NCBI GenBank assembly: GCA_001544655.2
Contig: FCOD02000004.1
Span: 124,001 to 188,000, forward strand
Source: Caballeronia turbans
GTDB lineage: Bacteria > Pseudomonadota > Gammaproteobacteria > Burkholderiales > Burkholderiaceae
Reading direction: 5' to 3'
DNA: 64,000 bases
Part shown: one piece after another, positions 8,835 through 16,336 of the stretch
Layout: every line of letters begins with the position of its first letter
Position numbering within the stretch: position 1 is the first letter of the stretch
Program-made: the position numbers and the translations under genes
Notes under the pieces: model-generated
Told to the model about the DNA's origin: nothing
What the model saw: only the letters and a program-made list of their open reading frames with translations
The model's database searches: none

Positions 8835-8894
8835 CGCGCCTCCTTTTTGCCGACTGCCGGAGCAGTCATGTCCCTTTGCGTTTTCCCTTATACT

Positions 8895-8910
8895 TACTTA
8901 CTAGTAAGTA
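8895..8910. promoter_or_regulatory. Perfect 16-bp palindrome, probable TetR operator
   Basis: TACTTACTAGTAAGTA reads identically on both strands. It lies 61 bases before the enoyl-CoA hydratase start and about 200 bases before the TetR start, in the only promoter region of the operon. TetR regulators of acyl-CoA pathways typically bind short palindromes of this size. That the adjacent TetR binds here is inferred. Confidence 0.65.
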
Positions 8911-9112
8911 GCTTGAGCGGACATTAACATCTATCCCGAACGTCGCGCAACGGGAATTTCGAGGACGGAGAAATGGAGGCTACACAGTGGATGCGAAGAC
9001 GCTCGAAGCACACGGAGGAACGCGGCCGGCCGATAGGGGTCGTGTAAAATCAGCCGTTGCTTCGCCCCGTATGAGGCTTAGTCACCACACCGATCCTCAC
9101 CGAGGGAAAACC

Positions 9113-9772
9113 TTGAGTCAGACCGAGAAGACCGCAAGAACCGACAAGACGGCTCCAGCTACCCGGCAGCGGTCGTCCATGTACGACAGCATCAAGGACG
9201 TGGCCAAACGGCTTCTGATCGCGCACGGTTATCACAAGACGACGTTCGGCGTGATCGCGAAGGAGCTCGGCATCACGACGACCAACATCCACTATCACTT
9301 CGGCAACAAGAACAGTCTCGTCGAGGAGGTGGTGAAGGATTACGTGGCAGGCGCAACGGAAGGTCAGAAGAATATCTGGCTCGACGAAACCATGTCCTTG
9401 CAGGAAAAGGTGCAGGCGGAAATCGCCTTCAACCGCAATCTCTTTCGCAAGTACAACCCCAACGGCAAGACGCGCAAGCCGTGGAGCCTGATCGGCCGGC
9501 TGCGCCTCGAAAGCGACGTCCTCACCGACGAAGCGCGCGCCGCGCTCGCGGGCTTCACTACCGAAATCCACGGCGCGGTGGAGTTCGCGGTAGCGCATGC
9601 GAGCCGCAGCGGCGAGCTTAAGCGCGACACGCCCAAGGAAGACCTGATCTTCCTGCTCACGCATCTGATCGACAGCCTGTCGGTGTTCGCACAGGACGCG
9701 GGCGGCTTCGAGCGTGTCGAGCAGTTCATGAACTCGTTCTCGCGCGTCGTCCTCGCGAAATACACGAAGTAA
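9113..9772 (+). CDS. TetR/AcrR family transcriptional regulator
   Basis: The N-terminal DNA-binding domain is clear: AKRLLIAHGYHKTTFGVIAKELGITTTNIHYHFGNK is spread over residues 29-64, a TetR helix-turn-helix ending in the YHFGNK signature, followed by an all-helical ligand domain. I chose TTG 9113 (219 residues, GAGGG 6 bases upstream); ATG 8987 would add 42 basic residues with no homology, and ATG 9179 would give a shorter protein that still keeps the whole DNA-binding domain. It is divergent from the DUF993 operon and probably represses it until a pathway intermediate binds. Confidence 0.85.
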   Translation: MSQTEKTARTDKTAPATRQRSSMYDSIKDVAKRLLIAHGYHKTTFGVIAKELGITTTNIHYHFGNKNSLVEEVVKDYVAGATEGQKNIWLDETMSLQEKVQAEIAFNRNLFRKYNPNGKTRKPWSLIGRLRLESDVLTDEARAALAGFTTEIHGAVEFAVAHASRSGELKRDTPKEDLIFLLTHLIDSLSVFAQDAGGFERVEQFMNSFSRVVLAKYTK

Positions 9773-9894
9773 TGTTCGGGCATAGCAAGCATCTGCAGTA
9801 CACAGTCCGCGTCGCCGCTCCCAATCCGGGTCTGGCGAATCTGCGGCTCGAGCAATTCGGCGGTCCGCAGGAGTTGCATAACAACCGCGTATGA
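9772..9894 (+). pseudogene. Truncated manganese catalase copy (first 33 codons only)
   Basis: ATG 9772 overlaps the TetR stop codon (TAATG). The 40 codons read MFGHSKHLQYTVRVAAPNPG, then LANLRLEQFGGPQ, then six unrelated residues and TGA. This matches the start of the intact manganese catalase at 11721 almost residue for residue through GGPQ, where homology stops just before the first metal ligand (Glu35 of the intact protein). No metal ligand remains, so it cannot be a catalase. It may still be translated by coupling to the TetR gene. Confidence 0.8.
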
Positions 9895-10051
9895 TCGGAA
9901 GGTTGACACGACTCTCGACTTTCTTGTCATCGGATTAATCGAGTTCACTCACAGTATCGAACAAGGATGAACCTGATTGAACGCGTTCCGCTGATCGGGT
10001 CCGCGCTTTGCTCTACATCGTGACACCTGACAATCCGAAATGGAGAACACG

Positions 10052-10594
10052 ATGCCCCGCCCGACCCCCACCCAGGACACGACTGCCGCGACTTCCGCCG
10101 TCACGCAAAGTCAGGATGCCATTCAATTGCTGACGGATGATCATCGCGCCGTCGAAAAGCTGTTCGATGCGTTCGAGAAAACCCAGAAGGACGATCTGGA
10201 TGCCAAGTCCACACTCGTGCGACGCGCCTGTGAAGAGCTCACGGTTCACGCGATGATCGAGGAAGAACTGCTTTATCCCGCAGCGCAGGAAGCGCTAGAA
10301 GAAGACGACCGCCCCGATGTCGAGGAAGCCTATGTCGAACACTTTCTCGTGAAGGTGCTGATCGACAAATTCACGAAGCTCAAAGCAGGCGAACCCGGTT
10401 TCGATGCCACCTTCAAGGTGATGAGCGAGATGGTGCGTCATCACATCGAAGAAGAAGAGTCAGACTTGTTTCCCAAGCTGCGAAAGTCCGGCGCCGATCT
10501 CGGTGCGCTCGGCAAGAAGCTGATTCAGCGCAAGGAAAAGCTGGAGGCGAAGATCCCGAAAGATGCTGGCGATAACACGATGCGCCTGCATTGA
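10052..10594 (+). CDS. Hemerythrin HHE-domain protein
   Basis: The 180-residue protein has the HHE metal-binding pattern: LLTDDHRAVEKLFDAFE, HAMIEEELLYPAAQE, then VEHFLVKVLIDKF and MVRHHIEEEESDLFPKL. These His/Glu residues build a non-haem di-iron site for O2, NO or iron handling. ATG 10052 follows GGAGA by 5 bases; the in-frame ATG at 10040 lacks a site. It is cytoplasmic, with a low-complexity Thr/Ala N-terminus and a lysine-rich C-terminus. The neighbouring catalase and second hemerythrin suggest an oxidative-stress role. Confidence 0.85.
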   Translation: MPRPTPTQDTTAATSAVTQSQDAIQLLTDDHRAVEKLFDAFEKTQKDDLDAKSTLVRRACEELTVHAMIEEELLYPAAQEALEEDDRPDVEEAYVEHFLVKVLIDKFTKLKAGEPGFDATFKVMSEMVRHHIEEEESDLFPKLRKSGADLGALGKKLIQRKEKLEAKIPKDAGDNTMRLH

Positions 10595-10619
10595 TTCTGG
10601 CCAATATAAAGAAGAAGCG

Positions 10620-10641
10620 GCGCGCCCGACGTTGGGCGCGC
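10620..10641. terminator. Hairpin between convergent genes
   Basis: GCGCGCCC at 10620-10627 pairs with GGGCGCGC at 10634-10641 across a 6-base loop. It lies between the end of the hemerythrin gene (+) and the end of the small membrane protein gene (-). No long T-run follows on the + strand, so it may act as a transcript-end stabiliser rather than a classic intrinsic terminator. Confidence 0.55.
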
Positions 10642-10652
10642 GCATCCGCTGG

Positions 10653-10952
10653 TCATCCGCGCAGCGCGTCGAGCACATCGGAGAACGCACGATGTGTCGA
10701 TGCGCTCAATCCCGCGCCGACCGCCGTCTGCACCGTTCGGCGCACACCGAGAATGGCGATGCCGACGAGCGCGAGTGCAATCAACTCGGCGTTGGGAGAG
10801 CGCAGAAACCACGGCACGGGGCGCGTCGTCGGCAGCGCACGCGGAACGTGCGTGACACGCAAGGGTCCGTCCGCAGTGTGCGCGGCAATCAGCTCCGCGC
10901 GCGATTCCGCCATGCGCGCGAGCACGGCTCCCTGAGCTTCGGCATGCTTCAT
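10653..10952 (-). CDS. Small single-pass membrane protein of unknown function
   Basis: A 99-residue protein: an N-terminal region rich in Ala/Glu/Arg (MKHAEAQGAVLARMAESRAE), then FLRSPNAELIALALVGIAIL as one probable membrane helix near residues 62-82, and a short tail. ATG 10952 overlaps the TGA of the YqjE-like gene by 4 bases and has GGGAGG upstream. In enterobacteria YqjE is followed by the small protein YqjK, and this gene may play the same part; I do not see enough sequence likeness to name it. Confidence 0.6.
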   Translation of the reverse strand: MKHAEAQGAVLARMAESRAELIAAHTADGPLRVTHVPRALPTTRPVPWFLRSPNAELIALALVGIAILGVRRTVQTAVGAGLSASTHRAFSDVLDALRG

Positions 10953-11323
10953 TGCGCTGCCTCCCTGATGGCATCCGCGTCGCGTTGCAATTGTTCGCGC
11001 AGCATTTGAAACGGCTGCGCCGGCTTGCGCGACATCATCACAATGACGGCGATCACCGCAACCGCGAACCAGGCGCCCGCGACGCACCACGCCGTCAGCA
11101 CGAGATACGGCGTGCTCGCCGCGGTCACGATTACGGCGATCGACACGAAAGACAACGTGAACAGCGCACCGATCGTGAGCGCCACGAGCGCGACCACTTC
11201 GTGCAATACGCGCTTCTTGGTTTCAGCGAGTTCGATCGGAATTAGCTCGCCATAGTCGACGAGGCGTCTCGTGCAGAAGTGGCCGATCCTGCGCCAGTTG
11301 GCGATCTTTCTCTGGATTGTCAT
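10949..11323 (-). CDS. YqjE-like (phage holin superfamily, DUF1469) membrane protein
   Basis: The 124-residue protein has two membrane helices: VVALVALTIGALFTLSFVSI, and the region around LTAWCVAGAWFAVAVIAVIV, with charged termini. The segment ELIPIELAETKKRVLHEV before helix 1 is typical of DUF1469. Family members sit with stress and envelope genes in proteobacteria; despite the holin label they are not phage genes. It is co-transcribed with the 99-residue membrane protein downstream. Function is not established. Confidence 0.7.
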   Translation of the reverse strand: MTIQRKIANWRRIGHFCTRRLVDYGELIPIELAETKKRVLHEVVALVALTIGALFTLSFVSIAVIVTAASTPYLVLTAWCVAGAWFAVAVIAVIVMMSRKPAQPFQMLREQLQRDADAIREAAQ

Positions 11324-11720
11324 CGTTGCTGCTCCAGCGAGGTTTCAGTCGAGACGGAGTGTCCTGTCACCACCTGGAGCACCGCGCATGCCTGCGATAC
11401 CCACCCGCGCAACGTGAACGCATTGGCCCGAGAGCTGCGGCCGAAATGAGAATCGGTGGCACAGCCGTTGCTGAAATGTGATGCGCCGACCTCGCTTTTC
11501 GTCGACGATTTTTTTGGCCCTTTAGCACTTTATCCACGACGTGGTCGATTCAGGCCGCGTCTTCGCCAGCGCAAGACCTCGCGCTGAGACTCGCGGTACC
11601 AGACTGCAAGTGACGTAATCCCGCTCCTCTCAGTCGCTGCGAGCCCAACGACATGTGCAACCCAGACGAGCGCTGGTTCAAGGCAGGGACCCCGCTCGCC
11701 TTACACAAGGAAACGTCATC
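11324..11720. other. Intergenic region between divergent YqjE-like and manganese catalase genes
   Basis: About 400 bases without a supportable gene. It must hold promoters for both flanking genes. Visible: a T7 run at about 11509-11515 and the AT-rich stretch TTTAGCACTTTATCC just after it, which could be promoter material, and AAGGAAA before the catalase start. I found no convincing palindrome or sigma-factor consensus. Confidence 0.4.
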
Positions 11721-12590
11721 ATGTTTGTTCATAACAAGCGCCTGCAATACACCGTGCGCGTCGCCGGTCCGAATCCCGGCCTCGCCAATCTCATGCTGGA
11801 ACAGTTCGGCGGCCCGCAAGGCGAACTCGCCGCGGCCTGTCGTTATTTCACTCAGGCAGTTGCGGAAGACGATCCGGGCCGCAAGGACCTGCTTTTCGAT
11901 ATCGCCACCGAGGAGTTGAGCCATCTCGAAGTGATCGGCTCCATCGTCGCGATGCTGAACAAGGGCGCGAAGGGTCAGCTCGCGGAAGCGGTGGAATCGG
12001 AAGCGGAGTTGTACCGGTCACTCACGGGCGGCGGCAACGACTCGCACACCACCGCGCTGCTTTACGGCGGCGGCCCCGCGCTCACCAACTCCGCGGGCGT
12101 GCCGTGGACCGCAGCCTACATCGACACCATCGGTGAACCGACCGCCGATCTGCGCTCGAACATCGCGGCCGAGGCCCGCGCGAAGATCGTCTATGAGCGT
12201 CTCATCAATGTGACCGACGATCCCGGCATCAGGGACGCGCTCGGCTTTCTGATGACGCGCGAGATCGCACATCAGAAGTCGTTCGAGAAGGCCTTGCACG
12301 CCATTCAGCCAAACTTCCCGCAAGGCAAGTTGCCGGGCAATCCGGAGTTCACGAGCGTCTACTTCAACATGTCGAAGGACGGCGATGCACGCGGTCCGTG
12401 GAATGAAGGCGGCGACTGGAAGTTCGTCGAAGATCCGCAGCCGGCCGTGGATGGCGGCGACGGCACCGCGACGGTGAGCGTATCGGAGCAGGACGTAGAG
12501 ACGCTCCAGGCGATGGTCTCGCGCACCGCATCCGATCCGTCGAGCGATCCGACAACGGGCGCGGATCTCGGCGCAGGCAAGGCGAGCTGA
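11721..12590 (+). CDS. Manganese (non-haem) catalase
   Basis: The 289-residue protein degrades H2O2 with a di-manganese centre. Expected ligands are all present at family positions: Glu35 (GPQGEL), Glu65 and His68 (ATEELSHLE), Glu151 (NIAAEARAK) and His184 (TREIAHQK). The last 60 residues are a hydrophilic, Asp/Gly/Ser-rich tail (DPSSDPTTGADLGAGKAS). ATG 11721 has AAGGAAA upstream. A broken copy of its start lies 1.95 kb away at 9772. Neighbours (hemerythrins, DUF3597, YqjE-like) point to general or oxidative stress. Confidence 0.92.
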   Translation: MFVHNKRLQYTVRVAGPNPGLANLMLEQFGGPQGELAAACRYFTQAVAEDDPGRKDLLFDIATEELSHLEVIGSIVAMLNKGAKGQLAEAVESEAELYRSLTGGGNDSHTTALLYGGGPALTNSAGVPWTAAYIDTIGEPTADLRSNIAAEARAKIVYERLINVTDDPGIRDALGFLMTREIAHQKSFEKALHAIQPNFPQGKLPGNPEFTSVYFNMSKDGDARGPWNEGGDWKFVEDPQPAVDGGDGTATVSVSEQDVETLQAMVSRTASDPSSDPTTGADLGAGKAS

Positions 12591-12609
12591 CGCGCGACCC
12601 GCGCCTTGC

Positions 12610-12648
12610 GCGGCGATGGCGAACCATCGTTCGGTTTGCCATCGCCGC
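12610..12648. terminator. Long hairpin between convergent catalase and DUF3597 genes
   Basis: GCGGCGATGGC at 12610-12620 is fully complementary to GCCATCGCCGC at 12638-12648, and the inner bases (GAACC with GGTTT) extend the stem with one wobble pair. It lies between two converging genes, so it can end transcripts from both sides. No strong T-run is present. Confidence 0.65.
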
Positions 12649-12660
12649 GATGCGGGACTG

Positions 12661-13095
12661 TTACTTCAAATCATCAGGTACTTTGCCGCCGTTTTCCGCG
12701 AGCTTCTGCATGACCTGCTTGTGAAGCCATATATTCATCGCGGCCGAGTCCTCCGTATTTCCCGTGTAATGCAATTCCGCCGCGAGTTCCTTGCGCGCAG
12801 ACAGGCTGCTGTCGAGGCCGAGCAGCTTCATCAGATCGACGATCGACGTTCGCCAGTTGAGTCGTTCGCCGTGACTTGCCTGCATCTTGGTCAGCACCGC
12901 TTCGACATCGACTTCCTGCATAGGCGCGGCGGCCTGCGTCGGCGCGGACTGCGCAGGCGCGGAACCAGGCGCGGCAGCGGGCGTTGATGAAGCCGGCGCG
13001 GCCGGCGCGGCCGGCTGTCCGGCGGCTGGGCTCGCGTTGGCGGGCGCGCTGTCGTGGTGAAAGATCTTGTTCAGGATATTGGAAAAGATACTCAT
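12661..13095 (-). CDS. DUF3597 domain-containing protein
   Basis: The 144-residue protein starts MSIFSNILNKIFHHDS, has an Ala/Pro-rich linker at about 18-60, and ends in the DUF3597 domain: VDVEAVLTKMQASHGERLNW, then RTSIVDLMKLLGLDSS, LAAELHYTG and ending MNIWLHKQVMQKLAENGG. Relatives resemble small LysM-adjacent proteins; the biochemical role is unknown. ATG 13095 follows AAAGGAGA. It converges on the catalase gene with a shared hairpin. Confidence 0.8.
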   Translation of the reverse strand: MSIFSNILNKIFHHDSAPANASPAAGQPAAPAAPASSTPAAAPGSAPAQSAPTQAAAPMQEVDVEAVLTKMQASHGERLNWRTSIVDLMKLLGLDSSLSARKELAAELHYTGNTEDSAAMNIWLHKQVMQKLAENGGKVPDDLK

Positions 13096-13285
13096 GACGT
13101 CTCCTTTGGAAGTGAGCCCTCGGTACGTGCAAGTGTCATGCCGCAGCGCTGCCGACACATCCGTCATTCGACGCAGCGATAATCCGACGCGGAATAACGC
13201 TTGCTGTATGAGTGTCGTGCCGTAAAAGCACGGTAGCGCGAATTCCCCACAATAAAGTAGCCCCGCAATGCGGCGAGGAGTCATC

Positions 13286-13876
13286 GTGGACATGTCATCC
13301 TGTTCCCCTTCCATCACGACCATGATCCGCATGGATCACACGCACGTGATGGCGGCCTTTCATCGCTATCACGCGCAAACGCCTTGGTGGAGAAAACGCG
13401 CCATCGTCGAGCTTGCCTGCACGGCACTGGAAATTCATGCACAACTGGAAGAAGAAATCTTCTATCCCGCGCTCAGCGAGGTCATGGCCGGCGACGAGCG
13501 TCTCACGAAGAGCAAGCCCGAGCACGACGCGATGAGGGAAGAGATCGCCAAGCTGCGTGCAATGGGTCCGCAAGACGCCGCGTACGATGCGCGCTTCATG
13601 CAGCTCATGCGCGAAGTGATGCATCACGTCGCGGACGAAGAAACTGTCTTGCTGCCGACCGCCGAGCGCGCGCTCGCGTCACAGCTATCCGAACTCGGCA
13701 TGCGCATGACGAAGCGCCGCATGCAACTCGTCGCTCAACATCATCCGTCTGCGATCGCGGCGAATACGGCCGGCACGTTTCCGCTCGCGTCGCTTGCCGT
13801 CATCTCGCTGGGCGCGCTCGCTATCGCGCGTTGTCTGCGGCCCGCAGGCGCGCGCCGCATCGCACGTGATGCGTGA
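13286..13876 (+). CDS. Hemerythrin HHE-domain protein with C-terminal membrane helix
   Basis: The second hemerythrin in 3 kb. Residues include MIRMDHTHVMAAFHRYH, EIHAQLEEEIFYPALSE, SKPEHDAMREEIAKL and MREVMHHVADEETVLLPTAE, giving the His/Glu set of a di-iron site. Near the C-terminus AGTFPLASLAVISLGALAIA forms a probable membrane helix followed by Arg-rich residues, so this copy may be tethered, unlike the one at 10052. Start is taken as GTG 13286 (GAGGAG 5 bases upstream); ATG 13292 is the alternative. It ends one base before the convergent oxidoreductase stop. Confidence 0.8.
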   Translation: MDMSSCSPSITTMIRMDHTHVMAAFHRYHAQTPWWRKRAIVELACTALEIHAQLEEEIFYPALSEVMAGDERLTKSKPEHDAMREEIAKLRAMGPQDAAYDARFMQLMREVMHHVADEETVLLPTAERALASQLSELGMRMTKRRMQLVAQHHPSAIAANTAGTFPLASLAVISLGALAIARCLRPAGARRIARDA

Positions 13877-13877
13877 T

Positions 13878-16199
13878 TCACGTCACGCTTCGCGGCGTGC
13901 CGTTGACCTCGACGATCAACACCGGAATCGACTTGGCCGCCGGCACTTTGCTTTCCTTCGCGTGATGCCATAGCGGCAGCAGCGGGTTGCACTCCGGGTA
14001 ATAACCCGCGATGCATCCCTGCGGTATGTCGTAGGGCTGTATGCGCAAGCCTGCGACGCGTCGCTCGAAACCATCGTCGGAAATCGTGCGCAACGTCACG
14101 CGGTCGTCTTTCTTGAGCCCGTGGCGCGTCATGTCGGCCTCGCACATGAAGATCACCATGCGCTCGCCGCGGATGCCGCGAAATCGGTCGTCGAGACTAT
14201 AGATCGTCGTGTTGAACTGGCTGTCGCTGCGCAGCGTCATGAGACGCAACGATTGCGGCTCGCGCTCGGGCATGTCGGGATCTTCGATAAGAGTCTCGGG
14301 CACGAAGAACTCCGCCTTGCCGCTCTTCGTCTTCCACTTGCGTTCGCGCGCCGGCAGATCGCGCGGGAAGCCACCCGGCGTCCACATTCTTTCGTTGAAG
14401 TCGTGAAAGGTCTCGGGATAGGTCTTCGCGATCTCGTCGCGCACCAGCGCATAGTCGTTGCGCCACCGGTCCCAGTCCACGGTCGAGCGTGCGCCGAGCG
14501 TGTGCTTTGCCAGTTCCGCGACGATATACGGCTCCGAGCGCGCATCGTGCGATGCAGGTTCTGCCACACCGCGCGAGCCATGAATGCAGCCAGTGCTGTC
14601 TTCCATCGACACGGCCTGCGCCCCGCTTGCCTGCGTGTCGATTTCGATGCGGCTCAGGCAAGGCAAGATGTACGACTTCTCGCCGTGCACGAGATGACTT
14701 CGATTCAGTTTCGTCGCAACATTGACCGTGAGCTTCAGGTTGCGCCAGGCCGGTTCGATCCGCATGCGGTCCGGAACCGAACGCACGAGATTGCCGCCGA
14801 GATTGATGATCGCGCTGACTTTGCCGTCGAGCATCGCCTCGAAAGTTTCAACGATGTTCATGCCCTTCTCGCGCGGCGGCTCGAATCCGAACTGGCTTGC
14901 GAGCTTGTCGAGCGGCGCGAGTTCTGGCTTCTCGGTAATGCCCACTGTGCGTTGCCCCTGCACGTTCGAATGTCCGCGCACCGGCGACGGCCCCGCGCCC
15001 GGCTTGCCGATGTTGCCGCGCAAAAACAGGAGATTGCACAGCATGCGCACGTTCTGCACGCCCTCTCTGTGTTGCGTGATCCCCATGCCGTAGTGCGCCA
15101 TCACCGCGTTCGCACGCATGTATTCCGCGGCCGCGGCTTCGAGGTCCGCACGCGGCAGTCCCGCCACGCGCTCGATCTCGCTCCACGACGCGGCGCGCAC
15201 ATAGTCCGCGAAGGCTTCGAACCCCACGGTGTGCGTATCGATGAAATCGACATCGAGCACGCGCGGCTCGCCGCGTTCCTTCGCGCGATCGTCGGCATCG
15301 ATGACGGTCTTGCAGATGCCCAGCAACGCCGCCGTGTCGCCGCCCGTCTTCACCTGATGGTATTGCGTGCTGATCTGCGTATGCGCAGGCGTCATCATCT
15401 CGAGCGGCGATTGCGGATTGGCGAACTTCAAAAGGCCCGGCTCGCGCAACGGGTTGAACGTGATGATCGGCACGCCGCGTTTTCTGGCGTCTTGAAGCTG
15501 ATGCAGCATGCGCGGGCTATTGGTCCCGACGTTCTGCCCGAAAAAGAACATGAGATCGGTCTTCTCGAAGTCGTCGAGCGTAACCGTGCCGACGCCCACG
15601 CCAATGGCTTCCTTCAGTCCGACGCTCGTGCTTTCGTGACACATGTTCGAGCTGTCCGGCAGATTGTTGGTGCCGTACATGCGTGCGAAAAGCTGGTACA
15701 TGTACGACGTTTCCAGCGATGCGCGCCCCGACGCATAGAACGCGACGCCCTTCGGATCGAACGCGCGCAACTCGCGGCCGATATCCTCGAACGCTTCTTC
15801 CCAGGTGACGCTCACGTACTTGTCCGTAGTGGCGTAATAGCGCAATGGCGCGGTCAGACGTCCTGCGTCTTCGAGATCGTGGTCATGCCACGCGCACAGC
15901 TCCGCGACGGTGTGAAGCTCGAAGAACTGCGGCGTCATGCGCTTCGCCGTGAGATCCCACGCAGTCGCCTTCGCGCCGCTTTCGCAGAACTCGAACGTGT
16001 GCGGATCGGCCGGCTTCGCCCATGAGCAGCTCACGCACGCGAAGCCTTCGGGCTTGTTCTGCTTGAGCAGCACAGTGCTGAGTTTGAGCGGCACCTTCTC
16101 GTGAATGAGCGCACCCGTGACCGCCCTGAGCGATCCCCATCCGCCCGACGAATACGGGTATGCGCCGTTCTTGCGAGCGGCATTGTCTGATTCGGCCAT
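13878..16199 (-). CDS. FdhF/YdeP-family molybdopterin oxidoreductase
   Basis: A 773-residue protein with the molybdopterin-dinucleotide fold of formate-dehydrogenase alpha chains: VTWEEAFEDIGREL, SSNMCHESTS with Cys187 as likely Mo ligand, GQNVGTNSPRMLHQL, NLLFLRGNIGKPGAGPSPVRGHSN in pieces over the middle, and a C-terminal MopB domain. The N-terminus has CVSCSWAKP (Cys55, Cys58) and Cys72 but no clear fourth Fe-S Cys, as in YdeP-type members. YdeP of E. coli is linked to acid resistance; true formate activity is doubtful. Transcribed divergently from the cytochrome oxidase operon. ATG 16199 has no strong site. Confidence 0.82.
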   Translation of the reverse strand: MAESDNAARKNGAYPYSSGGWGSLRAVTGALIHEKVPLKLSTVLLKQNKPEGFACVSCSWAKPADPHTFEFCESGAKATAWDLTAKRMTPQFFELHTVAELCAWHDHDLEDAGRLTAPLRYYATTDKYVSVTWEEAFEDIGRELRAFDPKGVAFYASGRASLETSYMYQLFARMYGTNNLPDSSNMCHESTSVGLKEAIGVGVGTVTLDDFEKTDLMFFFGQNVGTNSPRMLHQLQDARKRGVPIITFNPLREPGLLKFANPQSPLEMMTPAHTQISTQYHQVKTGGDTAALLGICKTVIDADDRAKERGEPRVLDVDFIDTHTVGFEAFADYVRAASWSEIERVAGLPRADLEAAAAEYMRANAVMAHYGMGITQHREGVQNVRMLCNLLFLRGNIGKPGAGPSPVRGHSNVQGQRTVGITEKPELAPLDKLASQFGFEPPREKGMNIVETFEAMLDGKVSAIINLGGNLVRSVPDRMRIEPAWRNLKLTVNVATKLNRSHLVHGEKSYILPCLSRIEIDTQASGAQAVSMEDSTGCIHGSRGVAEPASHDARSEPYIVAELAKHTLGARSTVDWDRWRNDYALVRDEIAKTYPETFHDFNERMWTPGGFPRDLPARERKWKTKSGKAEFFVPETLIEDPDMPEREPQSLRLMTLRSDSQFNTTIYSLDDRFRGIRGERMVIFMCEADMTRHGLKKDDRVTLRTISDDGFERRVAGLRIQPYDIPQGCIAGYYPECNPLLPLWHHAKESKVPAAKSIPVLIVEVNGTPRSVT

Positions 16200-16336
16200 G
16201 TCTTTGCCTCGAGCGTCGTCTTAATGCTTCTATGCGAGGCTCAAGCAAACCGCATTCCCTTTCCGATAGCCTTCGCTTTCGTGGCACAGCGATTGCTCCC
16301 TGGTCTGAACGTCCGCCTTCTGTCCAGCGAGCGATC

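Noticed and set aside
9903-9939. Possible sigma-70 promoter (TTGACA then GATTAAT) before the hemerythrin gene
   Set aside because: The spacer between the two elements is about 24 bases, too long for a standard promoter.
10949-11323. Prophage holin
   Set aside because: The family name is historical; no lysis, tail or integrase genes are near, and the gene lies in a stress-gene neighbourhood.
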